DNA of 64,000 nucleotides from Alligator mississippiensis (lineage: Eukaryota > Chordata > Crocodylia > Alligatoridae). The DNA lies in contig NC_081828.1 in assembly GCF_030867095.1 (NCBI RefSeq), positions 2,805,001 through 2,869,000 of the forward strand, written 5' to 3'. The notes beneath the pieces were generated by a model. It searched no databases. It saw only the letters and a program-made list of their open reading frames with translations, and was not told where the DNA came from. A program made the translations under genes and the position numbers. Positions 24,550 through 37,100 of this stretch are shown in pieces. Positions within the stretch are counted from its first letter, which is position 1. Each line of letters begins with the position of its first letter.

Positions 24550-24665
24550 TTGGAATCATAGAATCAGAGGACTGGAAAGGACCTGTAAGATCATCAAGTC
24601 CAGTCCCCTGCCACGGGCAGGAGGTTACTGAGCCTATTTCTCAGCTAATGAGGTTGGGGCCCGTG
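24550..24665 (-). mobile_element. CR1 3' end fragment
   Basis: AATCATAGAATCAGAGGAC, then GGAAAGGACC and AAGTCCAGTCCCCTGCC, is the reverse complement of a CR1 3' tail. Confidence 0.8.
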
Positions 24666-25734
24666 ACATAATAGCTACCTGTGGTGTGGTTTGGTGGAAG
24701 TTCAAATTTTACAGATAATTTGTTTTTGAAAGATCTTAAAGGAGTTTCCAGTGAAGGTATTTGTTTTTTTTTCCATGGGTCTCCTAATAGTTGCAGCAGA
24801 CAGCATCATAGATGGACTGACTGTGTAATTGCTATTCATATTTTAGCATGTCATGAATATTCTTGCCATGTGCAATTGAATTGAACTCTAATTAGAGTCG
24901 TGCTAGTGAAGAGATGGAGGTTATAGAATTGGAGTGAAGGACCATGTACAAAAAGGAAAAAAACAATTCTTATTCACTGCTTAGTGTTCTTGAGCCTGGT
25001 TTCTTCTTCCCAGGCTACCTTTCTTCAGTTAACCAGTAAGGCATTGGTAGATTTAAAATCTTGTATGATACCCTGTCTGCCTTTTTAATAGTTACTTCTC
25101 CTAACTTTCCCTAAGTGTTGTATTTGTTGCTAGCATTAGCATAGGGTCTGATTGGAAAATGATATTTTTGCACTTGCATATGTAAAGTACTCTTCCTTGT
25201 CTCGTTGTCTAGATTTTTGGGGAGTATATACTATGCATATAATCTCCTCCCCTAGAGGTACATCTGTTTATCAGGCTAGGCATCTTCCCTGATCCAGTCA
25301 CACATAGGAAATATTTATATTGAAATATTTATATCTTTTCAGATACCTAGATTACTCATCTAGTCCTTAGCCATTAAATCTCTTTCTTGTTCTCCGCAAA
25401 AAGTCTTTGATTAGACTTTTTCCCAACTAACACTTTTCCCCTTTTGAAATCACTGTCTGGGATGGGCCTCAGCTCATGTGCTGTGTTTTACATTTGAAGA
25501 GGCCCGTTTAGCTAGTCATTATGCAGAGCCAGTTCACAGGGGAAATCTCAGTGACTGCTTTTCCTCAGCTGACCAGGCATTTTTCCTCTTAAGTATGAAT
25601 AGCCTTAATCCATCCTGATGCCTAATCAGCAATTACTTGACAGGTAATAAGAGTTCCTTTATAAAACACAAAAATACACTCGCATCCAATATTATGGTTC
25701 ATACAAAGATATAAACCTGGTAAGACGAAACACT
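24666..25734. other. MAST2: intron 1 sequence, nothing recognised
   Basis: No supported exon or repeat family. Confidence 0.5.
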
Positions 25735-25925
25735 TGGGTCTTGGGACAGATTGCTTGGAGAGGTTGTGGAACCTCCATCCTTGAAAAGTTTTAAGAGCTG
25801 GTTAGACAAAGACTTGGGTGAGATGGGTTTACACAGGGATGATCCTGCCTTATGCAGGGAGTTAGACCAGATGACCTCTTGAGGTGCCTTCCAGCTGTAC
25901 TTTTCAGTGATTCTGTGATCTCCTC
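25735..25925 (+). mobile_element. CR1 3' end fragment
   Basis: GAGGTTGTGGAACCTCCATC, GAGCTGGTTAGACAAAGAC and the tail GACCAGATGACCTCTTGAGG to GATTCTGTGATC are the final coding part and 3' tail of an older CR1 subfamily. Confidence 0.85.
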
Positions 25926-26134
25926 TTTGTCCTCTTTCCTTTTATTAAAAGAGGTTAGTATTAGATATCACCAGTTTAAATTTACCTTACTTATAGCAGC
26001 TGAGGATCTGCAATAATTCTTTGTTTTAAGAACTGTTAATGGTGAATTCATTGTGTTTCAAAACTGTGATCACATTCCCAGTCTGTTTTTTTACATCTCG
26101 GCATGCTTCTTGGAGAGATGAGAATAGTTTCTGA

Positions 26135-26287
26135 CAGAAGTTGGCAACCTTTTAGCAGTGGCAAGCCGAACTAGCAAAGCATAGTCCAGTGGCAGAACAC
26201 TGCTTGTGATCCAGTTGCCAAATTGCCACCAGCATCCTGGCTTTTTGGGCCAGATCTGGGCCTCAGGCCATAAGTTACCAACCCTTG
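26135..26287. mobile_element. hAT-type MITE
   Basis: The left end CAGAAGTTGGCAACCTTTTA and inverted right end CAAGGGTTGGTAACTTATG are imperfect terminal repeats of hAT type; the interior has GGCCAGATCTGGGCCT. The 153-bp copy has no coding capacity and only a doubtful target duplication. Confidence 0.6.
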
Positions 26288-27544
26288 GTCTGCATTCAAA
26301 AATATTTAAATGTTTGATGAGCAGGCAGCTCAATGATTTCCCATAATTATGCTACAGAGTTATTTTTAGTAGGTGTTTCTTTGAACTTCCCTCTATGAAG
26401 CTCAGTAAGGCTTATAATATAGCATTCCTTTAAAGCATATTGTCAGTTGAGTGATGGTTTTGGTTACATCTAGAAAAAGATCCCTCTTGTAATGACACCA
26501 CACAAAGCAAGTTCCCCTACTTTGTAAGAAGCTAGAATTATTTTGGAGGGGGAGGTGAACATTTATTTTTCTTGCATATCTTTTCAGCCATCTGTCATCT
26601 CAGCCTAGTTGTACAAGCACAGATTGTCTAGATGTCTTAAACATTTATTATAGCTCACTTAGAAGTTGTCTTAAGCAGTGATGTCAGCAGCCAGGTTTGC
26701 CCCAACAGGTATATTCTAAATTTGTGTTGTAGCATGGTAACAGTTTTCTCTCAACCCGTGCTACAGGATAAATAACTAATTTACTAACATATTTCTAATC
26801 AAATCCCTTTAAAGTTTGTGGGCAATTTTAGGAGTTATTGCAGAATACCTTTATCAAATATCTTGAATAGAAAAATAATATAAAATTCTGTTAACCAAAA
26901 TATTTTTTTTTGCAGAATGATGTATACTACAACACTTTATTTGATGCGTCTGTTCTAATGAGCCTTATAGTATAGTTTTGGAGAGGCTGCTGAGATTTAT
27001 TTGGTTGATTCAATTAAATTTTGTATTTTTTTTTCTTTAGGATCCTACCTCTTATATTACATGAGTGAAATTATATAGAGTTAAAACCTTAGTTCAAGTT
27101 CCTTTTATTCAGCATACAATTTTGGTTTAGTTTGAACTCGGCTCAGCTTCCCAGGAAAGTGCTAGCTATGCTCTCTGTCTGTGATTTGTCAAGCTAGGGA
27201 GTCAGAACAACTTGTTTATGCTCAATTATAGCATAACTAGCATGCTTTCACTGCTTTAAGTATTACTTCTGGAAATTTGGCTTGACGTCTTTCATGGACC
27301 TTCAATTTTCATTTTCAGTATATTATAAAATATCTTACAGTGCAGACTTAATGATAGCATGCAACATATCATCTCTGATGGAAGTCTCTATATACTATGT
27401 TTAGCAGTAGCAAAAAAGAAACATCCTACTTGCAAAGCTCTCCTCCTCCTTTATAAGGCAAAATACAGTAGGAAATGTTTCTTTATTTGCTCCATGAAAA
27501 GGAAAAAAAACCCCAAATGTTCTAAAACAAATGGCAAAATAAAA
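26288..27544. other. MAST2: intron 1 sequence, nothing recognised
   Basis: No supported exon or repeat family. Confidence 0.5.
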
Positions 27545-27690
27545 TTGACAGAGGCAGTTAGCCGTGTTAGCCTGAAGTCAGGCAGAAGGCGGGGTAGATT
27601 TGCATCTTAGACCAAAATCAGTTTTTTTAGAAAGTCTCCTAGTTTAGTTAGTTTTAAAGGTGCAAATCCACTCTGCCTTCTGCCTCAATA
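27545..27690. mobile_element. small inverted pair of Penelope-like tails
   Basis: GGCAGAAGGCGGGGTAGATT (from about 27580) is inverted at about 27656-27687 as AATCCACTCTGCCTTCTGCC, with about 50 bp between. The flanking AGTTAGCCGTGTTAGCCTGA is the outer tail seen in Penelope-like ends. Confidence 0.5.
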
Positions 27691-27797
27691 TAAAGTTGAA
27701 CTGACTAAAAAGTTAGCAGCTTGCAGTGCACACACCATCCTACTGTGGGTTGTTTTTTTTAAAGTCTTGAATATTTTTTTTCAGCATACCAGTTCAC

Positions 27798-28440
27798 AAA
27801 ACCATGGAAAAGTAGGGCTGGAAGGGACCAGTGGAAGTCCAGTGGTGTTCAGCCTTCCAGTCCCGTGGGCTGGTTCATGGGCCAGATGCTGCACGGGACT
27901 GATCCTGTGCACCCAATCTAGCCACATGCCACCCTGATCTAGCATGCAGGACCATGTTACTCAGCCTGTGGGTCTTCCCAGGCACATGGAAATTTGGCAG
28001 CACTGGAGCAGCAATTAATGCTACCGCTGCTCCCCTGCTACCAAATTTCTGGATTTGGCCTAAAGGTTGGAGGTTGAGCACTGCTAAGTGAGTCCAACCC
28101 ACTCAAGGCACGATCTTCTGCATCCAAACTATTACATACAAATCCTTGTCTAACCTATTACTAAAACTATACCATTAATGCTGTTGGCTAGCTTCAAGGC
28201 ATATTGCCCAAAGATACCAAAAGCACCCTGACCTGCCACAGGTGGAGGGGGATGAGGGTGTCAGTGTCCTGCTGTTGCAAGGGTTGTTGAAATGCATTTG
28301 AGAAATCCAAGGAAGAAGGCCATTCCCCCTGCTAGAGAAGGCAAAATCCCCACAGTACCCATCTGACCATGGAGTAAAATTCCTTCCTGATCCCAAATCT
28401 GGTGATTGGTTTGACCCTGAGCAGAGTTAAGTAAGCCTGT
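27798..28440 (-). mobile_element. old CR1 3' region, split by a hAT MITE
   Basis: AGGGCTGGAAGGGACCAG before 27840 and GAGTCCAACCCACTCAAGG after 28086 are the two halves of one CR1-type 3' tail. It continues through CTTGTCTAACCTATTAC to GTAAAATTCCTTCCTGATCC near 28390. The far part is decayed and its extent uncertain. Confidence 0.55.
27840..28083. mobile_element. hAT-type MITE inserted in CR1
   Basis: The ends CAGTGGTGTTCAGCCTTCCA and (inverted) CAGTGCTCAACCTCCAACC are hAT-type terminal repeats. The interior carries TGGGCCAGATGCTGCACG and GGATTTGGCC. No clean 8-bp duplication is visible. Confidence 0.65.
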
Positions 28441-28768
28441 GTTCTGTTTGTGTGGCAGAGAATATTTATAAAATCAATCCTTTAAGCTAAAAGTGTTTTA
28501 TGTCTATGTTCAGTTGCTCTGTGATGCTCTCTGCTGAGTTTGCTGGCATTCCTGGATTTTAATTCATTATTGTACTGTGGTTTTGGTACGTCTGAATCTT
28601 TTAATTTCTTTCCTTTATGCTTTCTGATAACAGTAGAGCACTAACGTGTGTCGTCTTCTGTTGGACAGTCCTCAAAGCTGTGCTCAAATCACCATGCTAT
28701 TTTTGTAGCCAATATTATTGGCTTCTAAGGCTCACTGATGTGGGGTAATAGTACTGTATGCCTTATAA

Positions 28769-29413
28769 TGGAGGTGGCTAATCTGTCATGATTGCCACAA
28801 GTGGCACAGGCAGTCTGTCATGCAGCAGATCAGGGAGGGGACAGACAACAAAGCAGCAGATGGTACAGGGAGCAGAAAGAAGCGTCAGATCAGGAAAGGA
28901 GCAGAGGACAGGAAGCAGACTGGATAATGGAAAGGGATCAGAGTGGCATGGGGAGGTGGAGGGGGGTGAAGCTAATGTGTGGCATATCTACCAAAAAGGT
29001 TGGCTTCCACTGCCATATAACTTCCATCTATAGATGTAGAATCCATTTAACAATTATTGTCCTAAAGTGTCATAAACTACAGTTACTTTGTAGTGCTGCT
29101 GCCTTAAGATGTAAAAGTGTAGAATAGATGAGTCTTAAGTGGAGACTTGAATACGTTATACCTCACGTTGTACCTGTGCTATGGAGTTAATCAGCAGTGC
29201 CGCAAACTAGCTTGCGCACCTTCCCTGAGTGCCCGTCTAATCTCCTTTCTCTTCCCAGTCTGCTGCTCTGTTTTCTGCTCCCTGCCCAGTCTTCTCTGCT
29301 TCCTGCTATATCTGCTGCTGGGCTCCCTGTCCCCTCCCTAATCTGCTGTGTGCTACACAGAGTTTGCAGCCCATGCCACTTGTGGCATGCATGTCTCAGG
29401 TTGTACACCCTTG
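28769..29413. mobile_element. hAT-type element with long terminal inverted repeats
   Basis: The left part (GCCACAAGTGGCAC, GCAGCAGATCAGGGAGGGGA) is repeated in inverse order at the right (GCCACTTGTGGCATGC, TCCCCTCCCTAATCTGCTG), giving imperfect inverted repeats of 150 bp or more. The outer end inverts to CAAGGGTGTACAACCTGAG. The flanks CCTTATAA and CTTTACTT are at best a decayed 8-bp duplication. Confidence 0.65.
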
Positions 29414-29509
29414 CTTTACTTGATCTGACTGATTGTAGTAATGTTAAGATAAAGCTTCAACCTGGCAACGCAAAAGTGCTGTTACTTCTAGTGCTGCAGC
29501 CATTTAACT

Positions 29510-29863
29510 CATGGGTGTTGAACGTACAGCCTGTTGGACCGACCCCACACACCAGACCTGGTGCTGTGTGCCTTGCATGCATCATAGGGTCGGTTGGGGC
29601 ATGTGCTGCAGGTGGCACCCTGCTGGACTGGTCCTGTGCGCTGGCTCTGGGGCCAGTATGTATTGGGTTGTGCTGGGCATGAAGAGCTGATCTGCCAGGG
29701 TGCTACATGCAGTGTGTGCCCCATGCTGGCTCTGCGTTGAGTGCAGCACGCGCAGTCAGTCCAGCTCTGGGCTGGGCCGTGCAATGTGCGGTGCCGGGCC
29801 AACCCCACTCACCAGGCCCAGTGACCTACAAGACTGTGGGGCTGGATGAGGTTCACACTCCTG
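29510..29863. mobile_element. hAT-type MITE with 8-bp target duplication
   Basis: The ends are CATGGGTGTTGAACGTACAG and, inverted, CAGGAGTGTGAACCTCATCC. Flanking octamers ATTTAACT and ATTTAAGT match at 7 of 8 bases. The interior is GC-rich and non-coding. Confidence 0.8.
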
Positions 29864-30049
29864 ATTTAAGTGAGTGGAACTGCTTGTTCTTGGGGTAACT
29901 TTGTTCTTCAGTTCTTCAGGCTGCCCTATTCTTCTCAGTTACAAAAGAAAATGTCCGTATTTTCTTCTAGTTGAATTTTCTGCTGTTTTAAAATTGTATT
30001 TATTCATTTATTAGATTTTAGATGCTTCCCATTCCAAAAAAAGTTCAGG

Positions 30050-30365
30050 AGAGGTTAAGAGCGTAAGAAGTAATATCCTGGGTCAGACCAATAGTCCACA
30101 TAACCGATTATCCTATTGACAGTGGCAGTTGTGGATGCTCTCAAGGAAGAGCTTTAAACCAGGAATATCTAGAGTGATCTATCCTGTATTCATTTTTTCC
30201 ACCATCATTGATTGAGAGAGGCCAGAGGACACATCTCTTTGTTGTTTAATCACTATTGATAGACCTATTACCCATGAATTTATCTAGTCCCTTTTTTTAA
30301 CCTGGCTGTAACTGCCTCTAACCTTCTAATGAGTTGTACAAGTTAACAACACGCTGTGTAAAAAA
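30050..30365 (+). mobile_element. old interspersed repeat of reptile LINE type
   Basis: GAGCGTAAGAAGTAATATCC, TGGGTCAGACCAATAGTCCA, CTATTGATAGACCTATTACC, CCATGAATTTATCTAGTCC and the final GCTGTGTAAAAAAAG follow the order of a repeat common in turtle and crocodilian genomes. I cannot name the family with certainty. Confidence 0.45.
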
Positions 30366-31357
30366 AGACAAAATAAAACTTGCAACAAAAGACAAAACTT
30401 GTAAAACCAGAATAACATATTAAAATAAAGAAGTCTGCCCCTCATTCAAAAGCAGTCCTCTCCATACCACCCTTTCCTGTTTCCTGCCTCTGTGACCTAG
30501 GAGAGCATCCTCCCGTGCCCACGCCAGTCTCGTTTTCCAGACTCAATTCCCTACTGCCATGAAAGAAAATAAAAAAGAAAATAACCCCCCCAAAACAAAC
30601 AAAAATATAAAGAATTCTAATTTTTGGCCTAGATGCCTAAGCTTTGCAGAAGTCACCTGGTAGAGACGCTTCATTGTTGAAGGAAAATGAAAGGCTGTGA
30701 TGATTTTCTTCAGAATTTCTTTACCTGGCTTATCAGCCCCCTTCATATAACATATCCCACTGTGGGACAAGAGCTTTCTCACTCGTATTTTTTATTTTTT
30801 GTAAAATGGTGTCTTTACTTGAAGTTGCAGTTCCTGCTTTGCTCCATGAGTGAACTACAGATGATTGATATTACTGGTTAACGTTTGGATTGACAGTCTT
30901 CTGAAAGGTAGCTCTGTCATTTACAAATCAATTCCTTTCTTTGGATTTTGACTGACACACTATGTACATGAGATTTTTAAATTAGGCAGACAGTAGGTTA
31001 GCGTTGTAGTACATTGTCATTAAATGTTGCATTACGAGATCATAACATAATGACTTTCTTGATTATAAGAGCAGAGAAAAATCTAACTTTTAATTTTTTT
31101 TATTTTTTTTTTTTATTTTTTTTAACTCTTGCAGACCTCTCTGCTTGGTCTGCTAATCCACTAAGCAAGTTTAGAGCTTTTTTTATACAATCCTTCAACA
31201 GTCGTGTAAGCTTTAGAACAAGTTTCAGTGCTTGTTTGTTTATTGAAAAGTGCCATGGGAAATATTTCATGTGGGTTAAGAAATAAGGATTTTGTATACG
31301 TATAAACCCTCTTCTGTAAAAATGTCTCTTTGAATATATGCTTTAGAGACACTGTTG

Positions 31358-31484
31358 GTTATATATGGCCCATTGGAGCAGTTTGGCTGGGATGCTATGT
31401 TTGAGGTTGGCCCTGCTTTGAACAGGGGTTGCACTAGGCCCCCTAGGTTCCTTTCAGACCTAATTTTCTATGATTCTATGACTT
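31358..31484 (+). mobile_element. CR1 3' end fragment
   Basis: Ends in GCACTAGGCCCCCTAGGTTC, CCTTTCAGACCTAATTTTC and TATGATTCTATGAC, a CR1 3' tail with its octamer repeat. It lies directly left of the retroviral remnant. Confidence 0.75.
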
Positions 31485-31504
31485 TCTTTAGATGCTAGCC
31501 AATC

Positions 31505-31627
31505 TAAACTTCTTAGTTGTAACACATTTTACGATACATAGATAAGCAACAGGAAACACCTGGTTCAGCCATCACACGGTGCTCAGCAAGCATTTTTTCC
31601 AAGCAGATATAACTTCTCACTGCCACA
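31505..31627 (-). repeat. partial 3' LTR of the retrovirus
   Basis: About 123 bp matching the first part of the full LTR at 40850-40971, beginning TGTGGCAGTGAGAAG on the minus strand. The rest of the LTR is absent; the next recognisable sequence to the left is a CR1 tail. Confidence 0.85.
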
Positions 31628-31659
31628 CTCCACCCCTTGCTTGCTGAAGCCCTGTGATG

Positions 31660-34150
31660 GCTACAGTTGGGATGCTAAAGCTACATGTGCTACATCAGGG
31701 AATGGGGAGGGATCTTGGAGTTTAACTTGCACAGCATGGACTCGTGAATGAACAGATTTACGACAACAACTGTTAAAACACCATTTAGCTACTGCTACTA
31801 GGGCAATACAAAGCACTATAACACTTAATGTGGTCAGCCATGTGGTTGAGGTAATATACAGTGACATGTGAACAGCACAAATCACATCATACCATTTACA
31901 TGGCTCAGGCACATTGACAGTCAAACTGATAATTCGTCCACCCTCCTGAGCAAGGAGGGCCAATTGAGTGCCTTGCCAAGCTTTTGCCACAAGGCTCTGG
32001 CAGCTTATCTTTTACCTTATTCCAGTTTTTTAACTGTGGCATGTCTACGTCTGATACCCATAAGTGGGTATCGTAAAGTTGAGGATTTATGGTCTCAGAA
32101 GAAATTTCTGTCCATTTTAGAGCAATAGTACGGTTACTTAGTTGTAGCAGAGCAACGGCTCCAGTCTTAGCTTCCAAGCAACACGAGCTACACAAGGTCC
32201 AGGTGGTACCATATTCACACAGTAAGTGACCTGGTCCTTCCCAACAAACGTGTTGCCCTATTGTCACATATGACACATTAGGTAGTTCGTGTACACAGGT
32301 CATATTGGGTGGGCTAAGAGGCCATCCTTTCTATAGGGTTCCTAATCCAATTAAGATGTTACTGATTTGAACTAGGGGGGATTGTGCCACATACCAAGGG
32401 CCATCTGGGGTAACTGTCTCCCATATGGGGCGATGTAGATTCCAGTCCTAAAGGCATCCTCCTCCTAGCCCTGTGCTAAGCAAATGAGCAGTGGTCCAGC
32501 TTCCATTCTTTACCCCATGCACTAGGAAGGAACACTTCCCTTTATTTACAGCCTTCCCAAGTGGTAATCCAGGTGCTTTGATAGGGGTTTCTCTTTTCAA
32601 ATGTTGCGGGCATTCCATGATGTTCTAAGCTGGGGGTCATTTCCTGTTCTTTAATGTTGTTTATTACCTGGGAAAAATGCATGTTTAATGATAACTGAAC
32701 TTGTGCACAAGCAGTACTCCAGGTTTGATTTTTATCTGCTCTAAAAGCAGTGTCCATCGTGGCCTGGGCCAGACGGGCTGCCTCTAATCCTACATCCGTT
32801 ATCGATTCGTCAGTATCCTCCAAGGCTTTCCCCTCAAGCATGCCTCTCCTAGCGAGCAGCCCCACCGCTTGTCGGAGATTAGTTACTCCTTCAGCATTTT
32901 TCTAGGATTTGTCTAAGTTCCATATAGTCATAGCCAAGTTAAGTCCGTCCCAAAGATAACCTGGAGCATCTCTTCGTTTGTGGGACTCGACTGTATTTGT
33001 GGAACGGAAAATGGTCGGCCATTGCCACCTAAGTAACCCTTCAGCTACACGGGCTCCTGCTGAACAGTTTGGAAGGGTAGCTCGGACATACCGTTGTTCT
33101 GGTCTGAATAATACTCGGGCAGTGAACAATGAAGCGTTTAGGAGAGTTGGGGTTTTAACCTGTGACTGCCACCAGGGTGTGGTGTTCTACAAGGGCGGTG
33201 TCGGGGCCTCCCATGAGGGAACGGCCAAAGACAACAGTGACCACCCCGTCTCCTCACAGCTTACATTTATCCTTCCCGCTTTGGGAACCTGCAACCATGC
33301 CTCGCCTCCCAGAGAGCGGAAGAGTTCCCGCTGTCGCTCATGGGGACGATGTTGTATTGGGTTGGTGAAACGGCATTGTCTTGGCTAAATTATAGCACCA
33401 ATTTGCTTTAGAAATCCTACCGGTATTAAAGGATGGGGATAAGTTGGGGAGACTTGCAGATACAGCCTCCTTTTAGTTATATTAAAGTGGGTACCATTCC
33501 ACCACGCCTCTGTGTAGGTATGATTTACAAACCAAGTAATAACTTTGTTCCCGCCTGTAGCACTCCCTCCCACCTGGTGGGTCTCACACCATTGCTGGAG
33601 AGTGGTGTCAGCCATAGGAATGGGAGGGGGTAGATTTTCCCACAAACGCAGTGGCCTGAGAGACTGAACAGATGTGGAATGCACTGGTGGAGGCAAAGAC
33701 TCAGGGGCGTTAAGCTTAATGGGGTTTCCCTCAGGAAGTATGTAACAACAAGTCCATAGACGAGCAGAGCTACAGCAATTACCTTCTCTCCCACAGTTAG
33801 CCATTCCAGCCGTTAGGTAGGGAACGAACCCAAGATAATAACCGGTGCCGCAGGTGCGCTGACAGTTACCACCTTGCCAGTCAACTGTTCTGTTCCTCCT
33901 GCCCAGGGGCCAGGATTTCACCTGCTCCAGGGTAGCGAGTTTCTTCCAGTATGGATACTGAGGTCGGACTATGTGAAGGTCATCTGATCACGTTTCTGCG
34001 GAATGCTCTTCAGGGTCAGGCCACTCTAAATCTTCAGGAGTAAGTTTGTTAATATCTGGGTAATAGGAAGGATAGTAGACACGCCCTACCCAAGAAACAC
34101 AGTAAGGCATTAGTAAGAAGAACACAATTATAACAGTCCTCCCCTTCATG
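31660..34150 (-). pseudogene. env: env-like region of the retrovirus (fossil)
   Basis: This region lies between integrase and the 3' LTR, the env position. It starts with a hydrophobic leader-like segment near 34140-34080, has many Cys, Trp and N-glycosylation-type sites, and ends with a hydrophobic membrane-span-like segment (LTTLSVIVLCIALVAVAKW) near 31820-31760 followed by a short tail. It is split into several frames and not functional. Assignment to env is by position and features, not by a clear family match. Confidence 0.6.
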
Positions 34151-37100
34151 GTGCCAGCTGATTCAGGCAGGTGATAGAACAGGACTCGTCTTTAGCGGCA
34201 GGCTCAATTAGGAATGGCTGTGGCCGTGCTTGCGGACAGGTCCAGTCTGTAGGAACAAGACAACAAGGAGCTCGGTTCCCGTTAGATGAATCTAACTTAA
34301 ATACCCACCAAGTATTATGCTTACCCTTTGCCAATAATGTCCCCTCCCATTTATCTCCCTGAGGATGTTTTATTACTACTCGATCCCCTGCCTGGAGCTT
34401 TCCCAGGTTACCACCCCTAGGTCGCTCTACTGCTGGCTCGCGGGGACCACCCAATCCAAAGGCCTGCTGCATAGGGGCTACCTCCTGAACGAGGTTGGTT
34501 ATTGGCCCATTTGATAGCTCGATCCAGGTGCAAGTCCTAGTCCTTAGGAGCCGGGCCAGCAGCCAAGTGCAAATTGCATTTGAGGATGCCATTGGCTTGC
34601 TCTGCTAATCCGTTAGACTGCAGATGGTAAGGAATGTGATACGTCCATAACATGCTGTTTCGCGGTCCAGTCATACACAAGATGATTGCAGAAGTGAGGG
34701 CCATTATCACTTTGTAATTCAATGGGTGGTGGATACACGGGTTAGCAAAGTTTCCAGTGCTTCACAAGTATCCTGGGCAGTAGCTCTCGCCAAGGTGCAG
34801 GCGAACGTTATTTCTGCGATGGCTTCTACAGCTATAAACACCTATTGTCGCTTACAAGAAGTTCGAGGGAGGGGGGCCTATAAAATCACATTGCCATACT
34901 TGCCATGCTACTTTTCCCTCACATAACAACAACAGGACAGTCAGGCAAGGCATCTTGACCTCGCAGCAGGTGATGCATGCGTCAACTATTTCTTGTGTTT
35001 CTTTTTTAGTCACATGAATGTCCCAAGACACAGGCAGGCAGGCGGTCCTATCACACCCAGGGTGCCCATGTTGTTGATGTAGCCATTCTGCGGCTCGTTC
35101 CTCAGGTGTACAGTGGGAGGAGGAATTGGGCAATGATGGACCAACTGCTTCATTTTCTTCTTTAACATGCACGGTTTCAGCGCTCTCTTGGTAGCTGATC
35201 AATCCATCTATTCCATTTTGCTTTTGGGCCTTCCTTTGTCCTATTCCCATGCGCTGTGCTAACGTGTCGAATATGTAGAGGAAGCTCATCTTGGACCAAC
35301 TTCCATAAGGTCTCCCATTCCTCATGGCTCCAAATGTCTTGTCCTCATCTTTTAAAATTTTTCTTGTTCCATAGGGGTAGCTATTTAGTGCATCCTTCTA
35401 CCACCATCCAGGAGTCGCTATAAATATAAATGGGCTTTACAGGACGTGGACCCTCTACCAATTCCCACAGCCACGGTGAGCACTGCTTTGAGCTCAGTGT
35501 ACTGTGCACTTTTTCCAAGGCCTTGTAATACCACTTGCTTGCCATTTTGAATCCTCAAGGCAGCTGCCCTCCAGGCACGACCTCGAGCAGACCCATCTGT
35601 AAACCAGACTTCATCATCGGCCGAGATCTCTATTCTGGGTGAGAAAGGAGGTGCTTCCTTGATGGGTGAAAGTTCACTACAGCTTGTCTGGTCAGGATAA
35701 ACATTAATCGTACTTTCTGTGACCCTTTCAACTAATGCAGGGTATCCCTTTGGAGTTGCTCATTGGACCTGGCTCAAGATGTAATAAATCTACTTTTGGA
35801 CCATGGTGTCTTGGACTCTTCTCTTGGGTGGCAGCTGGCGGTCTGACAGCTTTTCTGAGGATAGGTATTAGAATAGTGATAACTGTGGGTAATTCCCCCC
35901 TTAACACTTTCGTGGCTTCCAGGGCCACCGCTGCTGCACACAACATCTGTTCTAAGAGAGTATACCTTACTTCCACCCCTCTCCAGCCTCGGCTCCAAAA
36001 TCCAAGGGGCTTTCCTTCTGCCTCTGAGGACTCTTTCTGCCACAGACTCCAATGTGGTCCTCCTTCTGAGACGCCTACATGAAGCCAAAGCTCTCCTTCT
36101 GGATGTCTCCATGCTGCTAGGGAGGCATGGACAGTTACTGCTTTCTTAAGGGCCTGTAATGGATATTCGTGTTCAGGACCCCGTTCCCATTTAGTCTTCT
36201 TCTTATACAGGTTATACAATGGACGAGCTGATACGCCAAACTCAGGAACGTGCATATGACAAAAGTTGAGCGCTCCCAAATGGGCCTGCAGTTCCTTCAT
36301 ATCGGTGGGAGTCGGGGTCTCCACTATACTCCACAGCCCTTCAGTTGGTATTGTGGGCTCCCCATTCTGCTATTTTATCCCTAGAAATTCACACTGGGGT
36401 CCTACCCCTTGGACTTTGTGGTCAGACAAGGTGAATCCGAAAGCACGCACCCTCTCCTTTAATGATTCAAATGCCTTGATGGCAGCCTTTTTGTCTTGAC
36501 TGCCCACCATGACGTCATCTATATACTGCCACATGTGTACGTCGGGGCACTTTTCTTGGACCTCACAAACTACGGTAGCTAGAACCCCATGAGCCAGGGT
36601 GGCACTGTGTATCCACCCCGGGGCAGCACGGTGTAAGTATACTGCTGCCCTATCCATGTGAAAGCAAACAATGGCCAATGACTTTCATGGATGGGAATAG
36701 CAAAAAACATGTCCTTAATACCAACGGATCTCATCCACGCAGGCCCATAACACCGGATGTCTTCTGTTAAGGCTGGTAGAGACAGGACGGCAGCTGCGGG
36801 GGGGTCGGTATTAGCATTCAAAGCTTGAAAGCCAATAGTCAGCAGCCACCCCCCGTTTGCCTTGCACACTGGCCACACTGGATTGTTATACGGAGAGTAG
36901 GTTTGGATAATAGTTCCGTCTTCTAACTGCTAGTTTATAATACACTGGATAGGTTGTGTGGCCTCAGGCTTAGTTCAGTACTGGGGCCTGTGTACTCCTT
37001 TCATGGGAAGCAGAATTAATGGGGTCATGCTACATTGAGTTACGGTTGCTATAGCCATTTCTTTTGGTTCCTGGTGAGGTACTGTGCACCCAAACTGCTA

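Noticed and set aside
28769-29413. Inverted repeat considered as a second long hairpin like 23.7 kb
   Set aside because: The arms diverge and end in hAT-type termini, so an ordinary long-TIR DNA transposon explains it.
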